Part shown: positions 7,954 through 16,579 of the stretch, one piece after another
How positions within the stretch are numbered: the stretch's first letter is position 1
Layout: each line of letters begins with the position of its first letter
Source: CADEDH01 sp039201605
Lineage (GTDB): Bacteria; Actinomycetota; Acidimicrobiia; Acidimicrobiales; SZUA-35
Length of the DNA: 64,000 nt
Direction of reading: 5' to 3'
NCBI GenBank assembly: GCA_039201605.1
Contig: JBCCRO010000003.1
Span: 1-64,000, forward strand
Notes under the pieces: model-generated
Seen by the model: only the letters and a program-made list of their open reading frames with translations
What the model was told of the DNA's origin: nothing
The model's database searches: none
Translations under genes and position numbers: made by a program

Positions 7954-8304
7954 TCAGTCGCCGGTGTCGCCCTCGATCAGGGCTTCCTCGGCCTCTTCGA
8001 TCGTCTCGGTGACCGACACGATCCGATCGAAACCGGTGGTGTGGAGCAGCCGGGTGAGGGCGGGGCGGGAGCAGGCCACGGCGACGGCGCCGTCGGCCTC
8101 GCGGGCCCGCCGGATACCGCCGATGAGCGCACCGAGACCGGCCGAGTCCATGAAGGGCACGTCGGAGAGGTCGATCATCAACTTGCTCTCGTTGGCCAGC
8201 TTGGTCAGCGCTTCACGAAACGTCCCGACGGTGTAGGCGTCGAGTTCCCCCGAGGGTCGGCACAACGTGTAGTTGTCGGTCTCTTCGATGTGGATCTCGA
8301 GCAC
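7954..8304 (-). CDS. STAS-domain anti-sigma factor antagonist
   Basis: A 116-residue single STAS domain of the SpoIIAA/RsbV type. It has the strand-helix pattern LCRPSGELDAYTVGTF, then the phospho-switch loop DVPFMDSAGLGALIGG with Ser54 as the predicted phosphorylated residue, and a final amphipathic helix (RIVSVTETIEEAEEALIEG). Such proteins release a sigma factor by binding its anti-sigma kinase. No anti-sigma kinase or sigma gene is adjacent. The receiver-domain gene lies divergently 141 bases away. It points toward the convergent ArsA-like gene with about 80 bases between. Confidence 0.9.
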   Translation of the reverse strand: MLEIHIEETDNYTLCRPSGELDAYTVGTFREALTKLANESKLMIDLSDVPFMDSAGLGALIGGIRRAREADGAVAVACSRPALTRLLHTTGFDRIVSVTETIEEAEEALIEGDTGD

Positions 8305-8445
8305 TCGCCAGTCCTCCCTCGGGCCAACGGCCAGCGATCAGGTTACCGATTACGGGCCCGGAGCGCTCACACACCCATGGCCCCGGACCGCCGAGCAGCC
8401 GCTCCCCCACTCCCACCGACGGGTTCGACCGCTACCCTTTCCCGA

Positions 8446-8850
8446 GTGACGATCGTCCTCATTGCCACCGACTCCGATCACCTGTTCCAGGACGTTGATG
8501 CGGTCCTGGCCAGGGAGGACACCTCGGTGCTGCGGGTCAGGGCCGGGGCCGACGTGCTGCCGGTGTGCCAGGTGAAGACGCCGGATCTCGCTCTGCTCGA
8601 TCTCCAGATCGGCAATATGGGCGGCATGGCCACCTGCCTCGGACTCAAGCACGAACAGGAGGCCGAGCGCCTCCACAGCTTCCCGGTGGGCCTGCTGCTC
8701 GACCGCGAGGTGGACGCGTTCATCGCCGGCGAGGCCAAGGCCGATGGCTGGCTGGTCAAGCCGCTCGACCCCCTGCGCCTGCGGCGGCTGGCGACCACGC
8801 TGATGAACGGCGAGCAGTTGTTCGAGCCCGAGCCGACCTCGGCCGGCTGA
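8446..8850 (+). CDS. Stand-alone response-regulator receiver protein
   Basis: A 134-residue CheY-like protein with no output domain. The acidic pair is in IATDSDHL (Asp9, Asp11), the predicted phospho-acceptor is Asp52 in ALLDLQIGNMGG, and the conserved lysine is in LVKPLDP. The usual Thr/Ser at the end of strand 4 seems replaced in VGLLLDRE, so signalling may be atypical. GTG 8446 follows closely on an upstream stop; no clear Shine-Dalgarno is present. No histidine kinase is adjacent, and the divergent neighbour is the STAS protein, so the two may belong to one regulatory circuit. Confidence 0.8.
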   Translation: MTIVLIATDSDHLFQDVDAVLAREDTSVLRVRAGADVLPVCQVKTPDLALLDLQIGNMGGMATCLGLKHEQEAERLHSFPVGLLLDREVDAFIAGEAKADGWLVKPLDPLRLRRLATTLMNGEQLFEPEPTSAG

Positions 8851-8940
8851 CGCAGGTCACCGTCCGCCCGCCCCGGCGGCGCTCCGGGGGAAATGGCGTG
8901 CCGCTGAGCGGCCGAGAGCGGATAGTCTCGTTGCAGACCA

Positions 8941-9014
8941 CGGGTTGTGGCGCAGGTTGGTAGCGCGCCTCGTTCGGGACGAGGAGGTCGGGAGTTCAAA
9001 TCTCCCCAACCCGA
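8941..9014 (+). tRNA. tRNA-Pro (anticodon CGG)
   Basis: A 74-nt cloverleaf can be folded by eye. The acceptor arms are CGGGTTG (8941-8947) and CAACCCG (9007-9013), with discriminator A at 9014. The anticodon stem CCTCG/CGAGG encloses the loop TTCGGGA, giving anticodon CGG, and the T-arm contains GTTCAAATC. The 3' CCA is not encoded. A terminator hairpin follows twelve bases later. Confidence 0.95.
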
Positions 9015-9025
9015 CAAACTGGAAG

Positions 9026-9054
9026 GCCCGCCTCTGGCGGGCGTTTCTCGTTTT
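9026..9054 (+). terminator. Rho-independent terminator after tRNA-Pro
   Basis: Perfect 7-bp hairpin GCCCGCC (9026-9032), loop TCT, GGCGGGC (9036-9042), followed by the T-rich stretch GTTTCTCGTTTT. It sits directly downstream of the tRNA. Confidence 0.85.
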
Positions 9055-9218
9055 GGGCGAGGGCGGGCGGCGTCGGGCCGACCCGCCGGAGGGTGGACCG
9101 CAAGGTGTCGGTGAGGCGAGGCCACCGGCGCACTCCCGGGCCGTCTGCTCCGACGCTGGCCGCTGAGGAGAGGAGACAGCGGTCGGCGACGAAGAGACGA
9201 TCCGGGAGACGGGTTCGA

Positions 9219-9257
9219 CGGCCGTGTGGGGACGCACTGCCACCACCCACACGACCG
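9219..9257. terminator. Inverted repeat, possible terminator of the fasciclin gene
   Basis: Arms CGGCCGTGTGGG (9219-9230) and CCCACACGACCG (9246-9257) match at 11 of 12 positions around a 15-base loop. A second GCGTCG/CGACGC pair lies at 9266-9293. Both sit just beyond the stop of the minus-strand fasciclin gene. There is no T-run. The rest of 9055-9302 shows nothing else. Confidence 0.4.
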
Positions 9258-9302
9258 CCGATCTCGCGTCGAGGGAGCGCACGCCCCCGACGCAAGGGAG
9301 GA

Positions 9303-10304
9303 TCAGGGCAGCAGCACCCCGTCGATGACGTGGATGACGCCGTTCGAGGCGTCGACGTCGGCGGTGACCACGTTGGCCTCGTTGATCTTCACGCCGTCGG
9401 AGAGGTCGACCGTGATCTCGGCGCCGTTCACGGTGGGCACCGGGCCGTCGGCCAGGTCGGTGCTGAGCACCTCGCCCTCGACGACGTGGTAGGTGAGGAT
9501 CGAGGTCAGCGTCTCGGTGTCGGCCAGCAGCTCCTCGGCCGTCAGCCCCAGCGCCTCGAGGGCGGCGGCGAAGGCATCGTCGGTGGGGGCGAACACGGTC
9601 AGCTCGGCGTCGCCGCTCAGGGTCCCCACCAGGTCGGCGGCCTCGGCCGCAGCCAGGAGGGTGGTGAACGAACCGGCCTCGGTGGCCACCTCGACGATGT
9701 TGCCGGTGGCCTCGGCCGCCTCGTCCTCCATGGCGTCCTCACCCTCGCCGGCCGGCGGGAGCAGAACAGCGTCGATGACGTGGATGACGCCGTTGGAGGC
9801 GTCGACGTCAGCGGTGACCACGTTGGCGTCGTTGATCTTCACGCCGTCGGAGAGGTCGACGGTGATCTCGGCACCATTGACGGTGGGGACGTTGCCGTCG
9901 GCGAGGTCGGTGCTCAGCACCTCACCGGCCACCACGTGGTAGGTGAGGATCGAGGTCAGCGTCTCGGTGTCGGCCAGCAGTTCCTCGGCGGTGAGGCCGA
10001 GGGCGTCGAGGGCGGCGGCGAAGGCATCGTCGGTGGGGGCGAACACGGTCAGTTCGTCGTCGCCGCTCAGGGTCTCCACCAGGCCGGCGGCCTCGGCCGC
10101 GGCGAGCAGAGTGGTGAACGAACCGGCCTCGGTGGCCACCTCGACGATGTTGCCGGCTTCGGCCGTCTCGGAGGCACTGGCCTCGTCTTCGGCGGCGACG
10201 GTGGTGGTGGTCTCGTCCTCGGTCGACTCCGCGCTGTCGGAGCAGGCGGCGCCGGCCACGGTCAGAGCAACGGCGACGATGCCGAGCTTGATCTTGTTGG
10301 ACAT
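9303..10304 (-). CDS. Secreted lipoprotein with two fasciclin (FAS1) domains
   Basis: A 333-residue exported protein. The N-terminus is a signal sequence ending GAACSDS, probably a lipoprotein Cys, followed by a Thr/Glu-rich linker. Two FAS1 domains follow (about 50-185 and 200-333), each with TVFAPTDDAFAA, ILTYHVV and the final GVIHVIDAVLLP-like strand. The domains are nearly identical over about 130 residues, so one arose by recent duplication. FAS1 proteins act in adhesion at the cell surface. ATG 10304 is supported by AAAGGGA about nine bases upstream. The TetR gene lies divergently. Confidence 0.9.
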   Translation of the reverse strand: MSNKIKLGIVAVALTVAGAACSDSAESTEDETTTTVAAEDEASASETAEAGNIVEVATEAGSFTTLLAAAEAAGLVETLSGDDELTVFAPTDDAFAAALDALGLTAEELLADTETLTSILTYHVVAGEVLSTDLADGNVPTVNGAEITVDLSDGVKINDANVVTADVDASNGVIHVIDAVLLPPAGEGEDAMEDEAAEATGNIVEVATEAGSFTTLLAAAEAADLVGTLSGDAELTVFAPTDDAFAAALEALGLTAEELLADTETLTSILTYHVVEGEVLSTDLADGPVPTVNGAEITVDLSDGVKINEANVVTADVDASNGVIHVIDGVLLP

Positions 10305-10456
10305 TGAATCGGTCCCTTTCCTCAGGGGGTTTGGGGGGTTACGAGATAGTTCTTCGAGGCGACCCCTCGGTCCGGATGCATGAATCCGTGTGACAGTCGT
10401 CGCTCGGCCCGCGCGCAATGAATGCGCCGTAGTAGGGGCGCTCGCAGCCGAGAAAC

Positions 10457-10496
10457 TTGACACGATTCATGTCGTGATGTCATAAATCGTGACATG
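10457..10496 (+). promoter_or_regulatory. Promoter with overlapping palindrome upstream of the TetR gene
   Basis: TTGACA (10457-10462) is followed after 18 bases by CATAAA (10481-10486), a fair -35/-10 pair in locally AT-richer DNA. An inverted repeat CATGTC (10468-10473) / GACATG (10491-10496) overlaps the spacer and -10. The position suggests TetR autoregulation and possibly control of the divergent fasciclin gene. The assignment rests on position and symmetry only. Confidence 0.55.
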
Positions 10497-10549
10497 AGTA
10501 CCGGTGCCAGTCGTTGCCTGCCTCAGGAATCCGGCGTCAGGGCCGTCCG

Positions 10550-11116
10550 ATGACCACGAGGGCGATGGGTGATGGTCTCCGGGCCCGGCAGCGGGCGGCC
10601 ACGCGCGACGCCATCGTCGACGCCTTCCTCGAGCTGGCCCACGGGGAGAACGCGGTGTCGATCTCGATCCCGGCCGTGGCCGAGCGGGCCGGGGTGTCGG
10701 TCCGCACCGTCTACCGCCATTTCGCCACCAAGGGCGACTTGCAGACCGCAGCCTCCCTCCACTACTCCGATCGGGCCATGGACCGGATGGCCGATCAGGG
10801 TGCCAACGACGGCGACTACCGCTCCTACCTGGTGAATCTCTGGACCGACCTCGCCGAGCAGCTCCCGGCGGTGCTGGCCGAGCACACCACGCCCGCCGGT
10901 CGGGCCCTGCGGGCCACCCGCCTGCCGATCGCCCGCCGCATGGTGGCCGACACCGTCGGCCCCGATCTCGACCCCGAGACCGTCGACCTGATCATCGCCA
11001 TCACCTCGTCGTCGATGTTCCTCGAACTGGTCGACCGCATGGGACACGACCCCACCCGAGCAGCCACTCTGGTCAGCAGTCTCGGGTACCGATTGGCCGA
11101 GGAGGCCCGACGATGA
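10550..11116 (+). CDS. TetR-family transcriptional regulator
   Basis: A 188-residue TetR regulator. The N-terminal helix-turn-helix is clear: TRDAIVDAFLELA, then ISIPAVAERAGVSVRTVYRHFATKGDL. The C-terminal ligand-binding half is helical with no recognisable ligand motif. ATG 10550 is chosen because the upstream TTG-initiated extension looks unlike protein; ATG 10565 is also possible. The gene overlaps the next one by four bases (ATGA), so it is co-translated with the PEP-swivel protein and probably controls it. A palindromic promoter lies upstream. Confidence 0.88.
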   Translation: MTTRAMGDGLRARQRAATRDAIVDAFLELAHGENAVSISIPAVAERAGVSVRTVYRHFATKGDLQTAASLHYSDRAMDRMADQGANDGDYRSYLVNLWTDLAEQLPAVLAEHTTPAGRALRATRLPIARRMVADTVGPDLDPETVDLIIAITSSSMFLELVDRMGHDPTRAATLVSSLGYRLAEEARR

Positions 11117-12831
11117 CCGACCACTCCAACCCGAGCGCCGACCCGACCGACGCGGCCCCCGACCGGCCGGGCCCCGACTGGACACCACCGGGCCCCGGCT
11201 CCTGGACGATCGACCGCTCACACGGTGCACCGTCACCCACGCCGGTGCTCCGCCGCATCGCCTCCACCCACACCGCACCGACCTACCGGGAGGTGTTCAC
11301 CGCCTTCGGTACGCCGATGGGCACGATCGACTTCCAGTACGTCAACGGCGCCCAGTACCGCAGGCTGGTGCCCCTCATCGCCCCCGATGCCGACAAGGGC
11401 AAGCCGCCGCCCAACCCCGTGCTGTGGCTGGCATCGCGGCTCCACCCCGAGCTGCGCCGACGCAATCGCACCGCCGAACGGGTGGTGACCGAGAAGACCT
11501 TCATCGACGACATCGACCACTGGGTCGAGACCGAGCGCCACGAATGGGTGGCGGACAACCGGGTGCTGCAGGACGTCGAGCCGGGCGACCTCGACGACGA
11601 GGCCCTGGCCGGCCACCTCGCCGACCTCGACGCCCGGCTGGTGGCGGGGTGGGTCCGTCATCACCTCCTCCACGCCAACGACCTCGGCCCCATCGGCGAC
11701 CTGTTGGTCCACGCCGAGGATTGGGGCCTCGACGTGGTGTCGGTGATGGACCTGCTCCAGGGTTCCTCGCCCGCCACGGTGTCGACCGCCCGGCACGGGC
11801 GGGCCATGGCCGACGGGTTGCGGGCGGCCGGGGTCGACCCGGCCACGATCGAGAGCCTGGCCGACATCGACGGCGTGCCCGAGGCCTCGGCCGCCCTCGA
11901 CGAGTACCTCGACACCTACGGCTGGCGGCTGGTGTCCGACTACGACATCAACGGCCTCGTCCTCCACGAGCTGCCCTCGGCGGTGGTGGCCCTGGTCCGG
12001 CGCTCGGCCACCGGCGACGGCGGCGAGGCCGCCCGCCAGGCCGACACCGAGCGGCTGCGGAGCGAGCTGCGAGGCCGTGCCACCGACCCCGAGCTGTTCG
12101 ACACCCTGCTCGACGACGCCCGCACCGCCTACGGCGTGCGAGACGACAACGGGCCGCTGACCTGGGCCTGGCCGGCCGGGCTCACCCGCCGGGCCTACCT
12201 GGAAGCCGGTCGACGACTGGCCGAGCGCGGGGCCATCGACGACGCCGACCTGGTGTTCGAGGCCGACATCGACGAGGTCCGGGCCCTGCTCGGCCACGGC
12301 GAAGCGACGGCGCCCTCGGCGGCCGAGTTGACGTCGAGGGCCGCCCACCGGCGGTGGGAGAAGACCCTGGTGGCGCCCGACGTGCTGGGGCCCATGCCCC
12401 CCGAGCCCGACGTGTCACCGCTGCCCGCCGGTCTGCGGCGGCTGATGCGGATCCTGCTCACGGTCGTCGCCCGGATCGATCCCGAGCCGGTCGATCGGCC
12501 ACCGGCGCTGCACGGCCTGGGCATCGGCACCGAGCCCTATCGGGGAACGGCCCGGGTCACCGCCGACGCCGCCGAGGCGGTCGCCGCCCTCCAACCGGGC
12601 GACATCCTGGTGGCCCCCTTCACCGCCCCGTCGTTCAACGCCGTGCTGGCCATCGCCGGCGGCGTCGTGGTGCAGGAGGGCGGCCTGCTGTGCCACGCCG
12701 CCGTCATGGCCCGCGAGCTCGGTATCCCGGCGGTGGTCGGCTGCAGCGACGCCATGGCCACGGTGGCCGACGGCGCCCACATCGAGGTCGATCCGGTGGC
12801 GGGCGTGGTGCGGGTGCTGGAGCCGTCCTGA
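11113..12831 (+). CDS. PEP-utilising-enzyme swivel-domain protein lacking ATP-grasp
   Basis: A 572-residue protein resembling the C-terminal two thirds of PEP synthase/rifampin phosphotransferase-type enzymes. The last 90 residues form the phospho-histidine swivelling domain: LQPGDILVAPFTAPSFNAVL, then GGLLCHAAVMARELGIPAVVG with catalytic His528. The region before it is helical and lacks an ATP-grasp domain and a PEP-binding barrel. The N-terminus (WTIDRSHGAPSPTPVL) resembles the linker that follows ATP-grasp in that group. A separate ATP-grasp partner may exist elsewhere. The 4-base overlap with TetR implies joint regulation. Substrate unknown. Confidence 0.7.
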   Translation: MTDHSNPSADPTDAAPDRPGPDWTPPGPGSWTIDRSHGAPSPTPVLRRIASTHTAPTYREVFTAFGTPMGTIDFQYVNGAQYRRLVPLIAPDADKGKPPPNPVLWLASRLHPELRRRNRTAERVVTEKTFIDDIDHWVETERHEWVADNRVLQDVEPGDLDDEALAGHLADLDARLVAGWVRHHLLHANDLGPIGDLLVHAEDWGLDVVSVMDLLQGSSPATVSTARHGRAMADGLRAAGVDPATIESLADIDGVPEASAALDEYLDTYGWRLVSDYDINGLVLHELPSAVVALVRRSATGDGGEAARQADTERLRSELRGRATDPELFDTLLDDARTAYGVRDDNGPLTWAWPAGLTRRAYLEAGRRLAERGAIDDADLVFEADIDEVRALLGHGEATAPSAAELTSRAAHRRWEKTLVAPDVLGPMPPEPDVSPLPAGLRRLMRILLTVVARIDPEPVDRPPALHGLGIGTEPYRGTARVTADAAEAVAALQPGDILVAPFTAPSFNAVLAIAGGVVVQEGGLLCHAAVMARELGIPAVVGCSDAMATVADGAHIEVDPVAGVVRVLEPS

Positions 12832-12894
12832 CCAGCCGGTGCGACGACCGAGGCCGAGGGGCGATGGGCCCTCGCCCGAGCGCCTCGCCCCGAC

Positions 12895-14181
12895 CTAGGA
12901 GGCGGCGTACCAGTCGGCGATGGCGGTCGACAGGTTCTTTGACGAGCGCAGGCTGGTCCAGGTGGCGGCGTCGGTCGAGGTCGGCGCCCGTCCGTCGACC
13001 AGCAGGGTCAGTGCAACCAACTCGTTGCGGTTGACGGTGAGGCCGACCAGCTCCGCACTCTCGGTGAAGTACACGACGATCGTGCCCCGGGTGACGACGC
13101 CCCGCTCCAGCAGGTCGAGCCAGTAGGCCTTACCGTCTTCGTCCGGGGTGCGGTCGAGCACGTCGTTGTACAGGCGGTCGAGGAACACCTCGAACGACGT
13201 GTCGCCGTACCGGGCCTGGAACTCCTCCGACTGGGCGAACCACTCGGCGATCTCCTCGAGGGCGTAGCCCTGGGATCGGGTGTCGATCCAGTACTCGATG
13301 CCCTCGGTGTCGGGGTAGCGCTGGAAGAAGGCGAGGTAGAGACGGTCGACCATGGAGGCGGTCGAGGTGGCGTCGAGTTGGGCGGCCACGGCGCCGTAGA
13401 CCCCGTCCGACGAGGTGGCGGCGGCGAACTCCGCCTCCTCGGCCGCCGTGGGGTAGCGGCCGTGCAGCCGGTACCAGAGGTGGTCGACGAACCCGTCCTG
13501 ACCGGGGGCGGCCGCCGGCGGCGGATCCTGACCGCCTGCGCCACCATGGAGTCGGGCCAGGGCGGCGTCGACCGAGGGCGTGGGGTTGATGTCGACGGTG
13601 CCGCCGCCCGAGGGCTGGGCGATCTCGAAGTGCAGGTGGGGGGCGGTCCACTCGGCGTTGCCGGCGTCGCCCAGGTACCCGATCACCTCACCCTCGCTCA
13701 CCCTGACGCCCTTGGCGAAGTCGCCGTCGGACTCGATGAACGTGCACAGCCGAGCCGAGAACGTCTCGGTGCAGGCGGCGGCGCCGTCGTCGGTTCCGGG
13801 CGAATCGTTGTTGAGATGGATGTAGGTGTACTTCCAACCCTCGTCATCGGTGATGGTGAGGATGCTGCCCCGGGCGTTGTTGAAGCGACCCCAGGAGATG
13901 GTGCCGGAGCGGACGGCGACCAGCGGGACCATCTTGGGGCCGAGCATGTCGACACCGATGTGGCTGCGGCCACCGCTGCGGGCGGCCCCGAAGGTGTCGG
14001 TCCAGTGCACCTGGTCGGCGTGATCGCGCTGGATCGGCAGGGTGATCCTGCGAATCGTCGCAGCGTCGGCCTCGTCGGCGGCGAAGCCGTCCGACCAGCT
14101 CAGGATCCCGGCGACGAGGGCCAGAGCCAGAAAAAGGGACGGGGGAAGGGGGAAACGGCGTCGTTCGTCGGTGGGGGGCAT
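12895..14181 (-). CDS. Exported M23 peptidase with DUF4214 region
   Basis: A 428-residue secreted protein. The signal peptide (about 1-35) is followed by a LytM/M23 metallopeptidase domain (about 50-210) with the zinc motifs SHIGVDMLG (HxxxD) and APHLHFEI (HxH), so it probably cleaves peptidoglycan cross-links. After a Pro/Ala linker come DUF4214-type repeats (about 235-400): YRLHGRYPTAAEEAEF, LAFFQRYPDTEGIEYW, NDVLDRTPDEDGKAYW. DUF4214 occurs in surface proteins. ATG 14181 has CTGGAG nine bases upstream. A hairpin-forming leader lies about 75 bases upstream of the start. Confidence 0.88.
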   Translation of the reverse strand: MPPTDERRRFPLPPSLFLALALVAGILSWSDGFAADEADAATIRRITLPIQRDHADQVHWTDTFGAARSGGRSHIGVDMLGPKMVPLVAVRSGTISWGRFNNARGSILTITDDEGWKYTYIHLNNDSPGTDDGAAACTETFSARLCTFIESDGDFAKGVRVSEGEVIGYLGDAGNAEWTAPHLHFEIAQPSGGGTVDINPTPSVDAALARLHGGAGGQDPPPAAAPGQDGFVDHLWYRLHGRYPTAAEEAEFAAATSSDGVYGAVAAQLDATSTASMVDRLYLAFFQRYPDTEGIEYWIDTRSQGYALEEIAEWFAQSEEFQARYGDTSFEVFLDRLYNDVLDRTPDEDGKAYWLDLLERGVVTRGTIVVYFTESAELVGLTVNRNELVALTLLVDGRAPTSTDAATWTSLRSSKNLSTAIADWYAAS

Positions 14182-14253
14182 CGGCGAAAACTCCAGGGGT
14201 CGAACACCGGTTGGAGGCGGGACTCTCCGGTATCGACTGGCGGCGGCGGGGAA

Positions 14254-14298
14254 CTTGAGCCCTCTCCCAGGAGCCACCGAAGCGACTCCAAGCTCAAG
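14254..14298 (-). promoter_or_regulatory. Structured 5' leader upstream of the M23 peptidase gene
   Basis: On the minus strand a perfect 7-bp outer stem CTTGAGC (14298-14292) / GCTCAAG (14260-14254) encloses an inner GGAG/CTCC stem (14289-14286 with 14273-14270). The structure begins about 117 bases upstream of the ATG. M23 peptidase genes in Actinomycetota often carry c-di-AMP (ydaO) leaders, but I could not fit this sequence to the ydaO consensus, so the class is left open. Confidence 0.4.
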
Positions 14299-14505
14299 CA
14301 CGGGACACTCTAGGGCCGTTTTCCCGACACCCGACGTTTCCCCGATCTTTCGCCTCCGACCTGGGGGATCGGGTCTGATCGCCGCCCTCGCGGGGTGAAC
14401 CACCGGCGCCATCGGCCGACAGGAGCGGAGGTCAGCCCCCGATCGACGGCGCGGCTCGTGGCGGTCGACGACGATCCCCTAGCCTCGCGTCACGAGGTGA
14501 ACACC

Positions 14506-15402
14506 ATGCTCAGCGAAGTCATTGCCACCGTGCGTTCCGAGGGAGGGCTTCGCCTCCGCGGTCTGCTGACCGGCGATGAGGCCCTGACCACCAGCGAGCT
14601 CGCCACCTACGACGACCCCGGCCTGTACGGCCCGGCCAGCTCCGCCTGGCGGGTCCACGGCGACATGTCGATGCTGATCGGGGGTCTGCGGGCTCTGCTC
14701 CTGCAGACCCTGCACCCGCTGGCGATGGCGGGCGTGGCCGACCACTCCGACTACGAGCGCGACCCCCTGGGTCGGCTCAACCGCACCGGCCGCTTCATCG
14801 GCGCCACCACGTTCGGCACCACGGAGTCGGCCGAGCAGATGATCGCCCTGGTGCGGCGGATCCACACCAAGGTCGAGGGCCACACCCCCGACGGTCGCCC
14901 CTACGCCGCCAGCGATCCGCACCTGCTCGGATGGGTCCACGCCACGGAGGTCGACAGCTTCCTCCGGGCCTACGACCGCTACGGCACCGGCCGCCTCACC
15001 GACGCCGAGCGCGACCGTTACGTGGCCGAGATGGCCGAGATCGGCCTCCGGCTGGGCATGGAGGAGGCGCCGATGACGGTCGACGAGCTGGCCGCCGTCC
15101 TCGACGACTACCGGGCCGAGTGCTCCTACGACGAGCAGGCCCGAACGGCGGTCCGCTTCCTGTTGGCCCCGCCGATCCCGATCGTGACCTGGGGCCCGTA
15201 CCGGGTGATCGTCGCCGCCGCCATCGGCATGCTGCCGCCCTGGGCCCGGCGCATGATGTACCTGCCGCTGCCCCCGGGCGCCAACTCGCTGGCGATCCGA
15301 CCGGCCGGCCTGGTGTTGACCAGGAGCCTGGGCTGGCTGATGAACGACGGGATCAACCAGGACCGAGAGGATCGGCTCCTCCTGTCCGAGGTCAACGGCT
15401 AG
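14506..15402 (+). CDS. DUF2236 (MpaB/Lcp-like) oxygenase-family protein
   Basis: A 298-residue DUF2236 protein, the family of fungal MpaB and bacterial latex-clearing Lcp-type b-heme oxygenases. The core shows YGPASSAWRVHGDMS, LLQTLHPLAMAGVADHSDY, the TFGTTESAEQM helix and HTKVEGHTPDG, then LGWVHATEVDSFL, with several His residues that could bind heme. No signal peptide is visible. ATG 14506 is chosen over an upstream GTG (14395) because GAGGTG lies six bases before it. It is divergent from the M23 peptidase gene and convergent with the next lipoprotein gene. Substrate unknown. Confidence 0.85.
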   Translation: MLSEVIATVRSEGGLRLRGLLTGDEALTTSELATYDDPGLYGPASSAWRVHGDMSMLIGGLRALLLQTLHPLAMAGVADHSDYERDPLGRLNRTGRFIGATTFGTTESAEQMIALVRRIHTKVEGHTPDGRPYAASDPHLLGWVHATEVDSFLRAYDRYGTGRLTDAERDRYVAEMAEIGLRLGMEEAPMTVDELAAVLDDYRAECSYDEQARTAVRFLLAPPIPIVTWGPYRVIVAAAIGMLPPWARRMMYLPLPPGANSLAIRPAGLVLTRSLGWLMNDGINQDREDRLLLSEVNG

Positions 15403-15498
15403 GTCGACGGCCAGGTCATCGACCGGATCGGATCCACCCCTTCCCGGGCGTTGCTCATGGTGGGGCGGGCCGCGCCGCCTTCGCCTCGGGCGGTCGTC

Positions 15499-16455
15499 TC
15501 AGCCGGTGGTGGTCCACTCGGCGTCGACGACGACCGACGACGCCACGGTGGAGGTGTCACCCGAGCCGTAGAGCCCCGTCCACGACTCGTAGCGCAGGAG
15601 ATCGACCGCGCCGACCGCCTGGGCCTCGACCACGCCCGGCCCGGGGTCGACGGGGGTGACCAGGGTCGGCGAGCCGACGAGCCCCACGATCTGGTCCTGG
15701 AGCGCCGCCACCTCGGTGGGGTAGGTGACCGTGACCCGCCGGGTCGAACGGACGCCCTCGGGTACCGCGGTCGCTCCGAAACCGACGTCGAGGATCGACA
15801 GTCGCCCATCGGGCAGCGGGACCGGGTCCAGCAGCCGGTCATAGCGCTCGAGGCCACCGACGGCGGCCAGCTCGGACCGGATGCTGATCTCGGTCTGCGT
15901 CTCGTCCCACCGCTCGGCCACAACCTCGATCTCCGGAGCGTCATCGGCGCCGACACCGGGGATGTCGTACTCGCTGACGAACAGGGTGGACGTGCCGCCG
16001 TAAAACGAGGTGTCGCCCGGGATGGCCTCCCAACCGGCTGCGGCCGCCGCCGAGTCGAAGAAGGCGACCAGTTCGTTGGTGTCGATCGTGGTGAGGTAGC
16101 GGACACCGACCCGGTCGACCACGGTGCCCCCGCCGTCGAACGTCCGGGATGACACGTGGACGATCTCGGCATCGGGCGGGGTGGGGAAGGCGGGGAAGGC
16201 CCCGAGGGCGGACACCGTCCCACTGACGTCGGTGGTGGAGCCGAGCAGGGCGAGCACGTTTTCGTTGGTGAGGGCCCCGGCCGGTGCGGCGGTGTCGGCA
16301 CCCGTGGTCGGCGATCCGGGCTCCTGGTCGGTGGCGGTGGCGGGCTCGGCGGCGTCGGTGGCGGTCTCCCCACCGCAGGCGGCGAGGAGCAGGGCGATGG
16401 CGGCGACGAGGGCGACGCCCCGGGTGGGGGTCGCCGGATGACGTGATAGCAGCAT
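15499..16455 (-). CDS. Putative lipoprotein of unknown function
   Basis: A 318-residue exported protein. The signal peptide ends in a clear lipobox, LLLAACGG, followed by an Ala/Thr/Glu-rich linker (about 25-55). The remainder is a mixed alpha/beta domain with repeated Tyr/Asp-rich strands (GVRYLTTIDTNELVAFF, FVSEYDIPG). I do not recognise the family. GGGAGG nine bases before ATG 16455 fixes the start. It is divergent from mazG across 124 bases. Confidence 0.75.
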   Translation of the reverse strand: MLLSRHPATPTRGVALVAAIALLLAACGGETATDAAEPATATDQEPGSPTTGADTAAPAGALTNENVLALLGSTTDVSGTVSALGAFPAFPTPPDAEIVHVSSRTFDGGGTVVDRVGVRYLTTIDTNELVAFFDSAAAAAGWEAIPGDTSFYGGTSTLFVSEYDIPGVGADDAPEIEVVAERWDETQTEISIRSELAAVGGLERYDRLLDPVPLPDGRLSILDVGFGATAVPEGVRSTRRVTVTYPTEVAALQDQIVGLVGSPTLVTPVDPGPGVVEAQAVGAVDLLRYESWTGLYGSGDTSTVASSVVVDAEWTTTG

Positions 16456-16579
16456 GCGGTTCCGCCTCCCGTGGCGTGAACGTGACCTCGTCTGCCCCGC
16501 CCGCAGTCTATGACGGTGGGCCACGGGCCCGGACGGCGCCCCCGGGGTCGCAGTGGGGCGGGCGCCGTAGGCTCCGCCC

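Noticed and set aside
14182..14394. ydaO (c-di-AMP) riboswitch
   Set aside because: The expected conserved internal segments could not be found, although the gene type would fit; only a generic structured leader is reported.
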